Assembly (NCBI GenBank): GCA_041390465.1
Contig: JAWKPW010000049.1
Span: 1 to 40,975, forward strand
Source: JAABRU01 sp041390465
Lineage (GTDB): Bacteria; Desulfobacterota; Desulfobacteria; Desulfobacterales; Desulfococcaceae
Reading direction: 5' to 3'
Length of the DNA: 40,975 nt
Part shown: positions 24,707-33,675 of the stretch, in pieces
Position numbering within the stretch: the first letter of the stretch is position 1
Layout: every line of letters starts with the position of its first letter
The notes under the pieces: generated by a model
What the model was told of the DNA's origin: nothing
Databases searched by the model: none
Seen by the model: the letters and a program-made list of their open reading frames with translations, nothing else
Made by a program: the position numbers and the translations under genes

Positions 24707-27108
24707 ATGGAAAAAACAGCAGTTTCAAAGAATGAAAACGCTTCTGCCGCGCGCATTGGGGTGTATGTGTGCCGCTGCGGTCTGAACATCGGCCAGACAG
24801 TGGACTGCGCCAAGGTCGCGGAAAACGTGAAACATATTGAAGATGTGGTGGTTTCCAAAGAAATCACCTATGCCTGTTCCGAACCGGGACAGGCAGAAAT
24901 CAAAGCAGATATTGCCGCACAGGGACTGGATCGGGTGGTGGTGGCATCCTGCTCCCCCCGTCTGCACGAGCCGACCTTCCGGCACATGATGCAGGAGGCG
25001 GGCCTCAATCCCTATCTGCTGGAAATGGCAAACCTGCGCGAGCAGTGCAGTTGGGTGCATATGAGTGAACCTGCTGCTGCCACAGACAAATCCGAAGATC
25101 TGGTGAAAATGGCCATTTCCCGCGTGCGGATGCTTACGCCGCTGCATGAGCAGACCCTGCCCCTGACCAAAAGCACAATGGTCATCGGCGGCGGCATAGC
25201 AGGGATTCAGGCTGCTTTGGATTTGGCGGACAACGGATACAAAGTGATTCTGGTGGAAAAGAGTCCTTCCATTGGCGGGACTATGGCGCAGTTGGACAAA
25301 ACTTTCCCCACAATGGACTGCTCCATCTGAATTCTGGGGCCGAAAATGGCGGATGCCGGTCGGCATCCCAATATTACGCTTCATACCATGAGTGAAGTGT
25401 CCGGAATCAGCGGATATGTGGGAAATTTTGAGGTAAAAATCGTCAAACGCGCCCGCTATGTGGATGAAAAAGAATGCACAGCCTGCGGTGAATGCGCACG
25501 GGTCTGCCCTGTGGTCTGGCCTGATGAATTCAATGTGGGGCTGTCTTCGCGCAGGGCGGTTTACATTCCCTTTCCCCAGTCGGTTCCATCAGCGTATGTA
25601 ATCAACATGAATGAGTGCATGGGAAGGGGATGTTCCAAATGTCTGGACGCTTGTGACAAAAAGTGCATCACGTTTCATATGTCAGATCGGGAGATTACGG
25701 AAAAAGTCGGTTCCATTGTGGTGGCAACCGGCATGGAACCCTATGATCCCCGTGAAATGGATGAATACGGTTATACACGCTTTGAAAATGTGGTGACCAG
25801 TCTGGAATTTGAACGGCTGGTCAACGCGGGCGGTCCCACAAAGGGAAAACTCATCCGTCCCAAAGACCGGAAAAAGCCTGCATCTGTGGGATTTATCCAG
25901 TGTGTGGGTTCGCGCTCCAAACGCAGGGGCGGAACCCACTGCTCCAATATCTGCTGCATGAATACCATCAAAAGCACGCTGGTATTAAAAGAACATTATC
26001 CGGACATTGAGATCAAAGTCTTTTATATTGACATCCGGGCATTTGGCAAGGGATTTGAAGACTTGTACAACCGCAGCCGCAGTCTGGGGGTTCAGTATTC
26101 CAGGACTGCCTGGTTCTGTGGAGGAACTGCCGGATGGAACCATGCGTGGCAGTGGGAAAACACCGCGACCGGAAAAATTGAATTTCATGATCTGGAAATG
26201 CTGGTATTGGCCTGGGCATGAAGCCCTCTCCGGTACACAGAAACCGAGGAAATGCTGGGACTGCAGCTCACATCAGACGGATTTTTTTTAGAGGCACATC
26301 CCAAACTGCTGCCTGTGGATGCGGCAACGCGGCATTTTCATGCGGTGCGTGAGGGCCAAAGGACATTAAGAGTGTGACCAGGGTTCTGCTGCGGCTGCAA
26401 GAGCCATCCGCCTGATGCACAAAGGGGAAATCAGTTCGGAGCCGATTACATCTGAAGTTCTCACAGAACACTGCAAAATCTGCGGAAAATGCGCAGAAGT
26501 CTGTCCTTACAACGCGATTACGGTGGATGTGAAGAAAAAAATTCCCGCAGTGGTGAACACGGCCGCGTGCGCGGGGTGCGGAACCTGCGCGGCTGAATGC
26601 AAATTCGGCGCGATTGTGATGAACCATTTCACAGATGCACAGATTCTGGCACAGGTGCATACGCTGCTCGCGGAAAATCCAAAGGAAAAGATTCTGACCT
26701 TTGCCTGCAACTGGTGTTCCTATGCTGGAGCGGATTACGCTGGCGTATCCCGATTGCAGTATCCGGCCAATGTGCGCCTGATCCGCACCATGTGTTCAGG
26801 CCGTGTGGATGAGAAATTCATCTGGGAAGCATTTGCCAAAGGCGCGCCGGTTGTGCTGGTCAGCGGCTGTCATATTGGTGACTGCCATTATATTGACGCG
26901 AATCACTGGACAGTGAAACGGGTGGAAAAAGTCCGGAAAAAGATGGAAAAGATCGGCATCCGTCCGGAGCGGGCTGGTAACTGGAATGGATCAGCGCAGA
27001 AGGCGTGCGCTTGCGCAGGTGATGAAGGATATGGATGCTTTGCGCAAAAGTGTAAGTGAGGAGGAAATTGCCGAGACAGCGCGGATATTGACGGAGCGGA
27101 AAAAGTAG
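24707..27108 (+). CDS. hdrA: HdrA-MvhD (FlpD) fusion with selenocysteine candidate; frame broken after about 26095
   Basis: HdrA is the FAD/Fe-S electron-bifurcating subunit of heterodisulfide reductase complexes; MvhD/FlpD passes electrons to it. The N-terminal domain (YVCRCGLNIG, SCSPRLHEPTF, REQCSW) is followed by the FAD site GGGIAGIQAALDLA near residue 161. The motif FPTMDCSI-UGA-ILGPKM has UGA at codon 208 in place of the second Cys of the usual CxxC, and the same frame stays open on both sides. Ferredoxin clusters (CTACGECARVCP and a second Cys group) come next, and the frame stays intact to about 26095. Beyond that, conserved blocks (GLPGSVEELPDGTM, LGLQLTSDGFFLEAHPKLLP, GPKDIK, CKICGKCAEVCP, ACAGCGTCAAECK, then MvhD: FACNWCSYAGADYAG, SGCHIGDCHY, ALRKSVSEEEIAETARIL) lie in alternating frames through at least seven small indels. 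The stop at 27106-27108 lies inside a REP-like element. Real decay or local sequence error is possible. Confidence 0.85.
25328..25368 (+). promoter_or_regulatory. In-frame UGA (Sec) and bacterial SECIS-like hairpin
   Basis: UGA at 25328-25330 is followed by a perfect 7-bp hairpin: GGATGCC (25351-25357), loop GGTC (25358-25361), GGCATCC (25362-25368). In E. coli fdhF the SelB-binding SECIS loop also presents GGUC, and the spacing from UGA to the loop here (27 nt) is in the range seen in bacterial SECIS elements. The UGA replaces a conserved HdrA cysteine, and HdrA selenoproteins are known in methanogens and Desulfobacterota. Confidence 0.85.
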
Positions 27109-27230
27109 GGTGGGCAAAAGCGGAGCGTTGCCCACCATGCTGCATTTGTGAAATGCACGATGTCTGCTGGAAAATCAAATGGTGTGCATAATCTGATTTT
27201 TTCCCAAAAATCAGATTATGCACACCCTAC
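27105..27230. repeat. REP/MITE-like element with terminal inverted repeats
   Basis: Outer ends GTAGGGTG (27105-27112) and CACCCTAC (27223-27230) are complementary. Inside are a 9-bp hairpin GGTGGGCAA / TTGCCCACC (27109-27136) and a perfect 21-bp stem (27181-27201 with 27206-27226, loop TCCC). The element supplies the stop codon of the hdrA-mvhD fusion. Confidence 0.8.
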
Positions 27231-27306
27231 TGCACTGATTATTAGAAATAACAAACCGCTGTTTCTCAGAAATTCATAATTTCCGGACAGCAGATTGTAC
27301 AGATAA

Positions 27307-27670
27307 ATGGAAGTAAAACCCAAAGAAATAAGAGAATACCTTACCAGCGAAGGAGTTTCCCCTTTTTCAGACTGGATTGACAGTTTGAAAGACAAAACAG
27401 CCCGTGCCAAAATTCGTATCCGTCTTGACCGTCTGAAACTTGGCAATATGGGAGACTGCAAATCAGTGGGAGACGGAGTTTCGGAATTGCGTATTGATTT
27501 TGGAAACGGTTGCAGAGTTTATATCGGACAGGACGGAGATGTTCTTTTGTTATTGCTTTGCGGAGGTACAAAAAAAGACGCAGGCGGAGGACATCAGAAA
27601 AGCCAAAGCATACTGGAAGGATTACAAAAGGAGAAAACATGGACAAACTGTCAAGATCCTATCAGGATGA
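27307..27670 (+). pseudogene. RelE/HigB-type toxin (phage Gp49-like killer family), frameshifted
   Basis: The first 90 codons match the addiction-module killer family: KEIREYLTSEG, DSLKDKTARAKIRIRLDRLK, LGNMGDCKSVGDGVSELRI, CRVYIGQDGDVLLLLLCGGTKK. At a run of seven A (27571-27577) the frame must shift by +1 to continue as KTQAEDIRKAKAYWKDYKRRK, the expected C-terminus. Without the shift a long unrelated tail is read. One extra A would explain the break; it could be mutation, polymerase slippage at the A run or sequence error. The family cleaves mRNA at the ribosome. The antitoxin gene follows and overlaps its end. No clear ribosome site is seen upstream. Confidence 0.75.
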
Positions 27671-27911
27671 ACTGTTAAAGGCACTGACTGACCCTGAAGA
27701 AGCTGCTGCCTATCTGAACGCTGCCCTTGATGAAGGTGACAATGAACTGTTTCTGCTTGCACTTGGGAATGTGGCAGAAGCCCGGCATATGAAAAAAAGG
27801 GGAAAAACTGTTTCCTTATCGGATCTGACAAACATTTTGGACAATATGGGATTACGATTTGCAGCAAAATCTGAAATGCAGAGTAAGCAGATTGCAATGG
27901 ATGCAGGATGA
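27639..27911 (+). CDS. Antitoxin of HigA-like/addiction-module family, internally shortened
   Basis: A 90-residue protein. The N-terminus DELLKALTDPEEAAAYLNAA, the block DNELFLLALGNVAEARHM and the late block LSDLTNILDNMGLRF match the antidote proteins that pair with Gp49/RelE-like toxins. Family members usually carry about 25-30 more residues between the latter two blocks, forming most of the helix-turn-helix that binds the operator. Here only KKRGKTVS remains, so DNA binding is probably lost. The start follows a good AGGAG site and overlaps the toxin reading frame, the usual arrangement for such pairs. Together with the toxin frameshift this locus appears inactive. Confidence 0.7.
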   Translation: MDKLSRSYQDELLKALTDPEEAAAYLNAALDEGDNELFLLALGNVAEARHMKKRGKTVSLSDLTNILDNMGLRFAAKSEMQSKQIAMDAG

Positions 27912-27972
27912 TTGGCAGCGGGCTTGTCAAAAACATACTGAAAATGCAGTGAATCAAAATGCGAAGGTGAAC

Positions 27973-28252
27973 ATGTCCGAATCTGTGTCTGTTCTTTACA
28001 GACCTGTGGGAAAAGCCGAAATGGAAAAGATTGCAGACTCCGGTTTCAGGGCATTTCCGCCAAGACTGCCGGAGCAGCCGTTTTTTTTATGTGATTGTGA
28101 TGCATGAATATGCTGTGCAGATTGCAAAAGAATGGAATACCAAAGACAGGCATTCCGGATTTGCAGGATATGTGACCCGGTTCCATGTCCGAAGTGAATG
28201 GCTGGAAAAGTATGAAATCAGGGATTGTCAATTTACTAATATACCGTTTTAG
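27973..28252 (+). pseudogene. Conserved protein of unknown function, frameshifted and truncated
   Basis: It starts MSESVSVLYRPVGKAEMEKI with GFRAFPPRLPEQP, then a T8 run (28080-28087) breaks the frame. The other frame continues EYAVQIAKEWNTKDRHSGFA and GYVTRFHVRSEWLEKYEIR. I recognise this as a small conserved protein found in cyanobacteria and other bacteria, sometimes labelled ADP-ribosylation/crystallin-like, with no established function. Homology stops at about 28220, exactly where a long inverted-repeat element begins; the last residues and stop codon at 28252 come from that element. It is therefore both frameshifted and cut by insertion. Confidence 0.6.
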
Positions 28253-28426
28253 GATTGATGGTAATATCATATAACGGCAGTTGTTCAGATCGTTGCAGAC
28301 GTTCTTCCATTCCGATTTTTTCTTTCCGCAGATTTTGACACCTTTTCACAGGAAGTCTTCAAAAGAGACACGGTCGCATTTAATCCTTTCACACAAAAAA
28401 TTTTATGCCCTGTTCAGCACGGTTTT
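28221..28426 (+). repeat. Left inverted repeat arm
   Basis: Complementary to 29536-29743. Well matched blocks include CTAATATACCGTTTT, GGTAATATCATATAACGGCA and CACAGGAAGTCTTC. Confidence 0.75.
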
Positions 28427-29535
28427 CAGGACTTGCAAAAATATTGACGATACCGTTTATAATGTCTCCAAACTTTCTTAAAAGGAGACATGATTATGAA
28501 GACATCAACTGTGACGGAACGGAATTACCTCGCGGTGACGGAATTGATCGCCCGGATTGGTTGATATGATTCCCTATCGGCGAGACGTGCAGCCATAAGT
28601 GATGTGACAATGTCGTTTCCCAGTTGTAAACCAGGGTTGCGGAAGATGTGTTCGGCTAAGCAGAGTCACCGCAGAACCGGGTATGAATGAATTTCGGACA
28701 AAAATATTGTGCGTCAGCGATTCTTCTGTTCGGCGAAAACCCCGGTCAGAGGAGAAATATCCGAAACTTCCTTGCCGATATTGCGGAAATCATGGAACCC
28801 TCACAGTCAGTCAGAACTTCCATTCCAGGACAGCACTTTTGTATGCGAAACATGACGGCGCTGTATAACGCTCTTATATCAAAAAAGTATGGACAGAGGA
28901 TACACTGCCGAGATTGCAGACGGTTCTGCAGCATACTGAATCGTTCCGCGAGCCATCGGGCCAGGTCCTGTGGAAAATACGAAAGTTCAAAACGGCGGAT
29001 ACGGACGCCATTTTCAGGAATGTCCGGGGAAATGAACGCCCTGGCGGATAGTGGATACGGAAACACTGAGGTTAAGCACAGATACAAAAGCGACTGTAAA
29101 TATTGAAAAATATTCAAGACATGGATCGTCTGGTGGTCTTTGAACCTTGTCAAAGCAAGTGGATCATGATATGCGGATGAAGCGAAAACTCATCCCGGGA
29201 GGCATCCTGGAAACTGAAAAGAGCGGCAAAACCTTCCTTTTTTTACCGGCAGTTATAAAACAGGTGAGCTTCCTTACCTTGCTGACGGATTTTTTTTTGT
29301 GGAACGAAAGAAAACAGAACTGTCCGATATAAAACGTCTTGGTCACAATATGACAATGCGTCTTATCGCAGCGGGCGACGTAATCAGTTTTTGCTGAGGA
29401 TGACGGAATCTGCCGATATGACAGGACTGATTATCCGCCTTGTTTGTTATCCACCTATCACAGCAGATACAATGCAATTGAACGTTATTAAAGCGGGACT
29501 TGAGAAATCATGAACGGCATTATCTTCGGATACGG

Positions 29536-29743
29536 TGAAACCGTGCCGAACAGGCCCTCAAATCTTTGTGTGGAAAGGATTGTATTGTGACCGTGTCTCT
29601 TTGAAGACTTCCTGTGAGAAAGAAAGCCAAAAATTCAGGAAAAGAAAATCGGAATGGAAGAACGTCTGGTAACGATCTGAACAACTGCCGTTATATGATA
29701 TTACCATCAATCCAAAACGGTATATTAGCAAATTATAATCCCC
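29536..29743 (-). repeat. Right inverted repeat arm
   Basis: Reverse complement of 28221-28426 with small gaps; the unit ends at the GGGATT-type terminus near 29743. Confidence 0.75.
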
Positions 29744-30310
29744 AAACGTTTTTACTGATATCTTTGTGATAAAAATAAAGAGTATTACCCCAATCGTAAC
29801 TAATACACAATTTTCAATATCCTCTATTTCTATTGTTGTTTGAAAATATTTGAAAACTGTTTAACCAAAATAGACTCAATGTTGCTTCGAAGACTTTCTT
29901 TTGAGGAGGAGAAGGGGGAAATGGATTTGATTACAGCGTATTGTATCCCTTCCTCTGACCTTCCCGCCAGGGGAGGGGGATTTTCGCTTAAATAGAAATG
30001 GCATTGAATTTACCTGGTAATAAGCGTATCATTTGACTTTACAGTAGAATTTGTTTCTGTAGTGTTTGTGCGGATGAACCGGTCGCCCGAGCGGACATCG
30101 CATGCCGGACAGACAACGCCTGTCGGGACATTCGTGAAAGGCGTGCTCGCCGCTCAGCTCCACATTGTCTGTATTTGGACAATTTGTCCATAAATCCCCC
30201 TCAATCCCCTTTGAAAAAGAGGACAGATTGTCCTCCCCTTAAGTCAATGGCATTGAGCAGTTTTCCATACAAAAAAAGCCCTCCCCCCGAAGGGAGAGGG
30301 AAATACAAAT
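29744..30310. other. AT-rich gene-free stretch
   Basis: No gene seen. The first 140 bp are clearly richer in A and T than the surrounding genome, which may mark transferred sequence. GGCATTGA occurs at about 30000 and 30248, possibly another short repeat. The folD terminator lies at its right end. Confidence 0.5.
30271..30300 (-). terminator. Terminator of the fchA-folD operon
   Basis: On the minus strand, CCCTCTCCC and GGGGGAGGG pair around TTCG and are followed by C and seven T. It lies 10 nt past the folD stop. Confidence 0.88.
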
Positions 30311-31168
30311 TTACGCGTTCTGCATTTCGCAGGCCATGAGGGTGTGCTTGCACAGCACCGAGGTGGTAATGGAACCCACTCCGCCGGGAACCGGGCTGAT
30401 TTTGCCAACAATGGGTTCAGCCTGGGCAAAGTCCACATCCCCGCAGTATTTTCCGGGATTGTCCGGATCAGGATTGATGCCCACATCAATTACAATCTGT
30501 CCGGGTTTGAAGAAATTGCCCTTGAGCATTTTGGCCCTGCCCACTGCGGCAACCACAATTTCTCCCTCCTGACACACGCCCGGCAGATTTTCTGTCCGGG
30601 AATGGCAGATTGTCACGGTGCCGTGTTCCCGCAGCAGCAGCATGGCCAGGGGTTTGCCCACCACAAGAGATCGTCCCACAACCACGCATTTTTTGCCTTT
30701 GATGGGGATATTGTAAAAATGGAGCATTTCCATGCACGCGCTCGGGGTGCAGGGGGGAAATCCTGTGGCATCATCGGTAAACACTTTTGCCGCGCCGTTG
30801 ACCGTAAGGCAGTCCACATCTTTTTCCACCGGAATCAGGGTTCTGATTTTGCGCTCATTGAGATGTTTGGGCAGAGGCGAGAACATCAGAATGCCGTTGA
30901 CATCCTTTTTGGCTCCGACCTCAAGCACTGCTTTTTCAAAAGAAGCCTGATCTATGTTTTCCGGATATTCAAAAACCTCGCAGTCCATGCCCACGCCTGC
31001 ACAGGTTTTTTTCGCGCCGCCTTCATAAAACAGATCATCAGGACGTGCACCCACCCGGATGATGCCGAGTTTCGGGGTTGTGCCTTTGGCCTTGAGTGCC
31101 TCAACCCTTTTTATCATGTCCGCCTTCATTGCATCTGCAACCGGTTTTGCTTTCAGAACTTCTGCCAT
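30311..31168 (-). CDS. folD: Bifunctional methylene-THF dehydrogenase / methenyl-THF cyclohydrolase FolD
   Basis: A 285-residue enzyme interconverting 5,10-methylene-, methenyl- and 10-formyl-THF. Landmarks are KLGIIRVGARPDD with YEGGAKKTCAGVG (the YxxxK catalytic region), GILMFSPLPKHL, KDVDCLTVNG, PCTPSACMEML, the NAD(P) loop VVVGRSLVVGKPLAMLL, and PVPGGVGSITTSVL near the C-terminus. Length is typical. A GGGGGA site precedes the ATG. It follows fchA by 14 bp on the minus strand, so both are one operon ending at the terminator at 30271. In acetyl-CoA-pathway organisms this serves the methyl branch of CO2 fixation or acetate oxidation; it also feeds purine synthesis. Confidence 0.96.
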   Translation of the reverse strand: MAEVLKAKPVADAMKADMIKRVEALKAKGTTPKLGIIRVGARPDDLFYEGGAKKTCAGVGMDCEVFEYPENIDQASFEKAVLEVGAKKDVNGILMFSPLPKHLNERKIRTLIPVEKDVDCLTVNGAAKVFTDDATGFPPCTPSACMEMLHFYNIPIKGKKCVVVGRSLVVGKPLAMLLLREHGTVTICHSRTENLPGVCQEGEIVVAAVGRAKMLKGNFFKPGQIVIDVGINPDPDNPGKYCGDVDFAQAEPIVGKISPVPGGVGSITTSVLCKHTLMACEMQNA

Positions 31169-31182
31169 TGTGAAATTCCCCC

Positions 31183-31818
31183 TTATTTGGAAAGTTTGGA
31201 AATGACCAGATTCAAAGTTTCATCCGCAATTTTGCACCCGTCGCTGACCAGACGATCCATTTCTTCCCTTGCGGCCTTGACAAAACTCTGATCCTTGATG
31301 GTGTTGAGGTTGATGATGACATTGAGTTTGCCGGAAATCAGCGCGGCTTTCATGAACACCACACCGCAGCCCACATCAGAAATCGCGAGCATGGTTCCAA
31401 TCTGTCCCATGCGCTGATGGATTTTGATGCCCTCATATGCCTTGCGCATAATCTCCATGGGCACGGAACACGCTGTTTTGGAGCATTGCTCCATGGTTTC
31501 TTCCTTGAATTTGATTTCTTCCGGCGTGGTTTTGGGAAGACCATAGGCTTTGGACAAAGGCTCAAACACTTCCGCGTCTTTGTCCACCAGGGCTTTGAGT
31601 TCGGAAATGACCTTGTAGCCTTTTTCAAGCAGATCTTTGACTTCAGGCTCCACATCCGCATATTTTTTCTTGCCCACGGTGAGATTGCCCACCATGTTGG
31701 AAAGAGCCATGCCGATTGCGCCGCCCATTGCTGCCGCGCCGCCGCCGCCCGGAACCGGAGCTTTGGATGCCAGGACTTCGATAAATTCACTGCAGGATTT
31801 GTCGACCATTGATGCCAT
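31183..31818 (-). CDS. fchA: Methenyl-THF cyclohydrolase FchA (formiminotransferase-cyclodeaminase-like)
   Basis: A 211-residue all-helical protein of the FTCD_C family. The signature region is APVPGGGGAAAMGGAIGMAL near residues 20-39, followed by VGNLTVGKKKY and VPMEIMRKAYE. In acetogens FchA catalyses methenyl-THF to formyl-THF; related enzymes deaminate formimino-THF. The adjacent folD supports a C1 role over histidine degradation, as no hut genes are present. The start is fixed by GGAGG about 10 nt upstream on the minus strand. Because FolD often carries cyclohydrolase activity too, the two may be partly redundant or FolD may act mainly as dehydrogenase. It is the first gene of a two-gene operon. 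Confidence 0.93.
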   Translation of the reverse strand: MASMVDKSCSEFIEVLASKAPVPGGGGAAAMGGAIGMALSNMVGNLTVGKKKYADVEPEVKDLLEKGYKVISELKALVDKDAEVFEPLSKAYGLPKTTPEEIKFKEETMEQCSKTACSVPMEIMRKAYEGIKIHQRMGQIGTMLAISDVGCGVVFMKAALISGKLNVIINLNTIKDQSFVKAAREEMDRLVSDGCKIADETLNLVISKLSK

Positions 31819-32279
31819 GCTTCAATCTTCCTCCTTATGGGGTTGTTGTTGCGGTTAAAAGACTTTAACCGGGGTGGATTTGACTTTTCTGTCTGTGTAC
31901 GCAGAAATTTCTGACAGGGAGAATAGGATTCTTTAGTCCAATAATGCCTTTCTGTCAAGAAACACATACAAAATATGCGGATGTCCGGCATGTTTTTTTC
32001 GAAAAATCATAAGCGGGAAGATGATATCAATTTGATATTTATGTATAAAAAATGTTTTGGGAAAATATGTGCCATTTTTTTCTGCACGGAGATGCGCCAT
32101 GCTGAAAACTCTGAGGGAGGCAGAAGATGGTTTGGCAGTGCGCCTCAGACCGTGCTTAACTTTTGCAGACATCCAAACGGAAAATTTGGGAAATTCCGGT
32201 TTTGACCAGTGATGTCCGGTCAGGTTTTTGCATATGTTTTTTGCCTGTTCTTTGATAACATCAGAAAAAAATGGGAGTG
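31819..32279. other. Promoter region of fchA-folD and gene-free stretch
   Basis: No gene seen. The part nearest fchA holds its ribosome site and probably the promoter on the minus strand. Short plus-strand frames lack ribosome sites and recognisable similarity. Confidence 0.5.
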
Positions 32280-33290
32280 GGATCCGGGAAGGGATTCCGG
32301 AGTTCATTCCGCATTGCGTTGCGGATCTGTCTCAAACGCACGGCAGACACTGTTTTATCATGGTGTTTCCAGCAGTATGCCGCCACAGGCAGATATGAGA
32401 TCAGTCCTGAATACGGCTGAACCGTGACTCCGTGTTCACTCCGGGCAATGAGGCGGCAAAGTTTAAGATGCTTTTTCCGCCATTGAAAAAATTTCTCAAT
32501 GTCCCGTCGGAGTCTGTATGCAAAGCGATCTGTTCCACTGTCAGATCGTGACGGTCCGCTGCAATGAGATATTCTGCTTTGCCGGCACGGCATCCGACCG
32601 CGCGGCCGGGTTTTCCGGTCTGGTTCACACCGGGACTTCCGAGACGGACAGGCGCGTCATGAAAGATATGACTGTCTTGATTGACATCATATTCTGCAAT
32701 ATATTCCAACTCGGCATTGTTCCTGATCCTGCATGCAAAACTCTTTCCCTCATTCCGCAGACTGCCAAAGAGATCATGGCACTGACCCCCTGATCCATGA
32801 CACCGGTCCACCCCGGAGAAAGAATCTGGCGGACAAAGGGACGTTCGCCCCATTTCCCTGCGGTCAGAGAGACTGACGAAGGAATTCCTTGTCCCGGATC
32901 AAACCTGAAATGCCCTCTGACCCTGCAGGAGCTTTCCCGGCAATCCGCCCAGTACATTGAAAGAACAGCCCCGATCAGACTGCCGTCAATAAGGCCAGTA
33001 TCTCCCGGGCCGGCATACTGACGGGGAATGACTCCGCGGGAAAGGCGGCGGAGTTTCAGGAACACATACTGCTCCCCGGCAGTCAGGAGCCTGCGGACCG
33101 GTTTTATAAAATCATTAAAAGCAACTGAATTAACTGTTTTTTGGGAACTGATAAAGGTGAAAGCATTAATAGCATTCGTCTTCATACCCGGGAATGCTGT
33201 ACACCTGCGGACTGTTCGGGCATTCTCTGCATTTGTTCCGGAAATTTTCTCTGAAGGAGCGCACCGCAATCAGCCGGTTGCAGGTCAGAT
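32280..33290 (-). pseudogene. Decayed IS4-family transposase
   Basis: Reading the minus strand, blocks typical of IS4-type DDE transposases appear in order but in different frames: LIDGSLIGAVLSMYWAD, KWGERPFVRQILSPGWTGVM, CRIRNNAE, SPGVNQTGKPGRAVG, IAADRHDLTVEQIA and, at the C-terminus, RRDIEKFFQWRKKHLKLC, LIARSEHG and LISYLPVAAYC. The last region contains the conserved Glu of the Y-x2-R-x3-E-x6-K signature. Several frameshifts separate these blocks, so it is inactive. Terminal inverted repeats and target duplications could not be identified, so the ends given are those of the coding remnant. Confidence 0.72.
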
Positions 33291-33675
33291 GTGCATTCTC
33301 TCCCACACAGGGCCTTTCATTTTCAGGCGTGGGCCGGATTTCAGTTTTGCACCGGGTTAGACTGTCTCCGCTGTCTTTCCGGACTTCAGAAGCAGAGCCA
33401 GACGGAATTTGTTCATAGATAATGACAATGTATTCCGCCTTTCACATGAACGTCTTTGCCTGCAATGCCCACCTGCGAACCGTTGATGTTTATGTTTTCA
33501 GATCATTTGCTGCCATCATCAGGCTGTTTTTCTTCCATTGTCTGCTTTTCCTGTTTTCAGATAAACACCGTGTCCCTTCCCTTCAAAGGGAATCAAACAG
33601 ACAGACAGCAGGCCGGGCAAAAGCGCATTTCGGCAGGCGCAATAGCCGGAGCATTGCCCAGTCTGCCTGCTTCCA
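33291..33675. other. Gene-free stretch
   Basis: No supported gene. It may include the N-terminal remnant and one end of the IS4-type element, since weak protein-like text continues to about 33350 on the minus strand. Confidence 0.4.

Larger units (their letters stand above)
28221..29743. mobile_element. 1.5-kb element bounded by ~205-nt inverted repeats, decayed interior
   Basis: The left arm (28221 to about 28426) and right arm (about 29536 to 29743) are reverse complements at roughly 80-85% identity with a few small gaps. The outermost bases, GGGATT on both ends, also match. The interior of about 1.1 kb has a strong ribosome site and start (AGGAG, ATG at 28497 opening MKTSTVTERNYLAVTELIA) and scattered protein-like stretches (for example GQVLWKIRKFKTADTDAIF and GSYKTGELPYLADGFFF), but every frame is closed. 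No transposase is recognisable. It truncates the gene to its left. It may be a MITE-like or composite element, or two inverted copies of one gene end; the family is not known to me. Confidence 0.65.

Noticed and set aside
26350..26352. Second possible selenocysteine UGA in hdrA, near the GPKDIK block
   Set aside because: It falls where the frame is already broken by indels, no GGTC-type hairpin follows, and one codon appears missing beside it.
27565..27580. Programmed -1 frameshift at the A run in the toxin gene
   Set aside because: The required shift is +1 (or -2), not the -1 that such slippery sites promote; a one-base length change explains it better.
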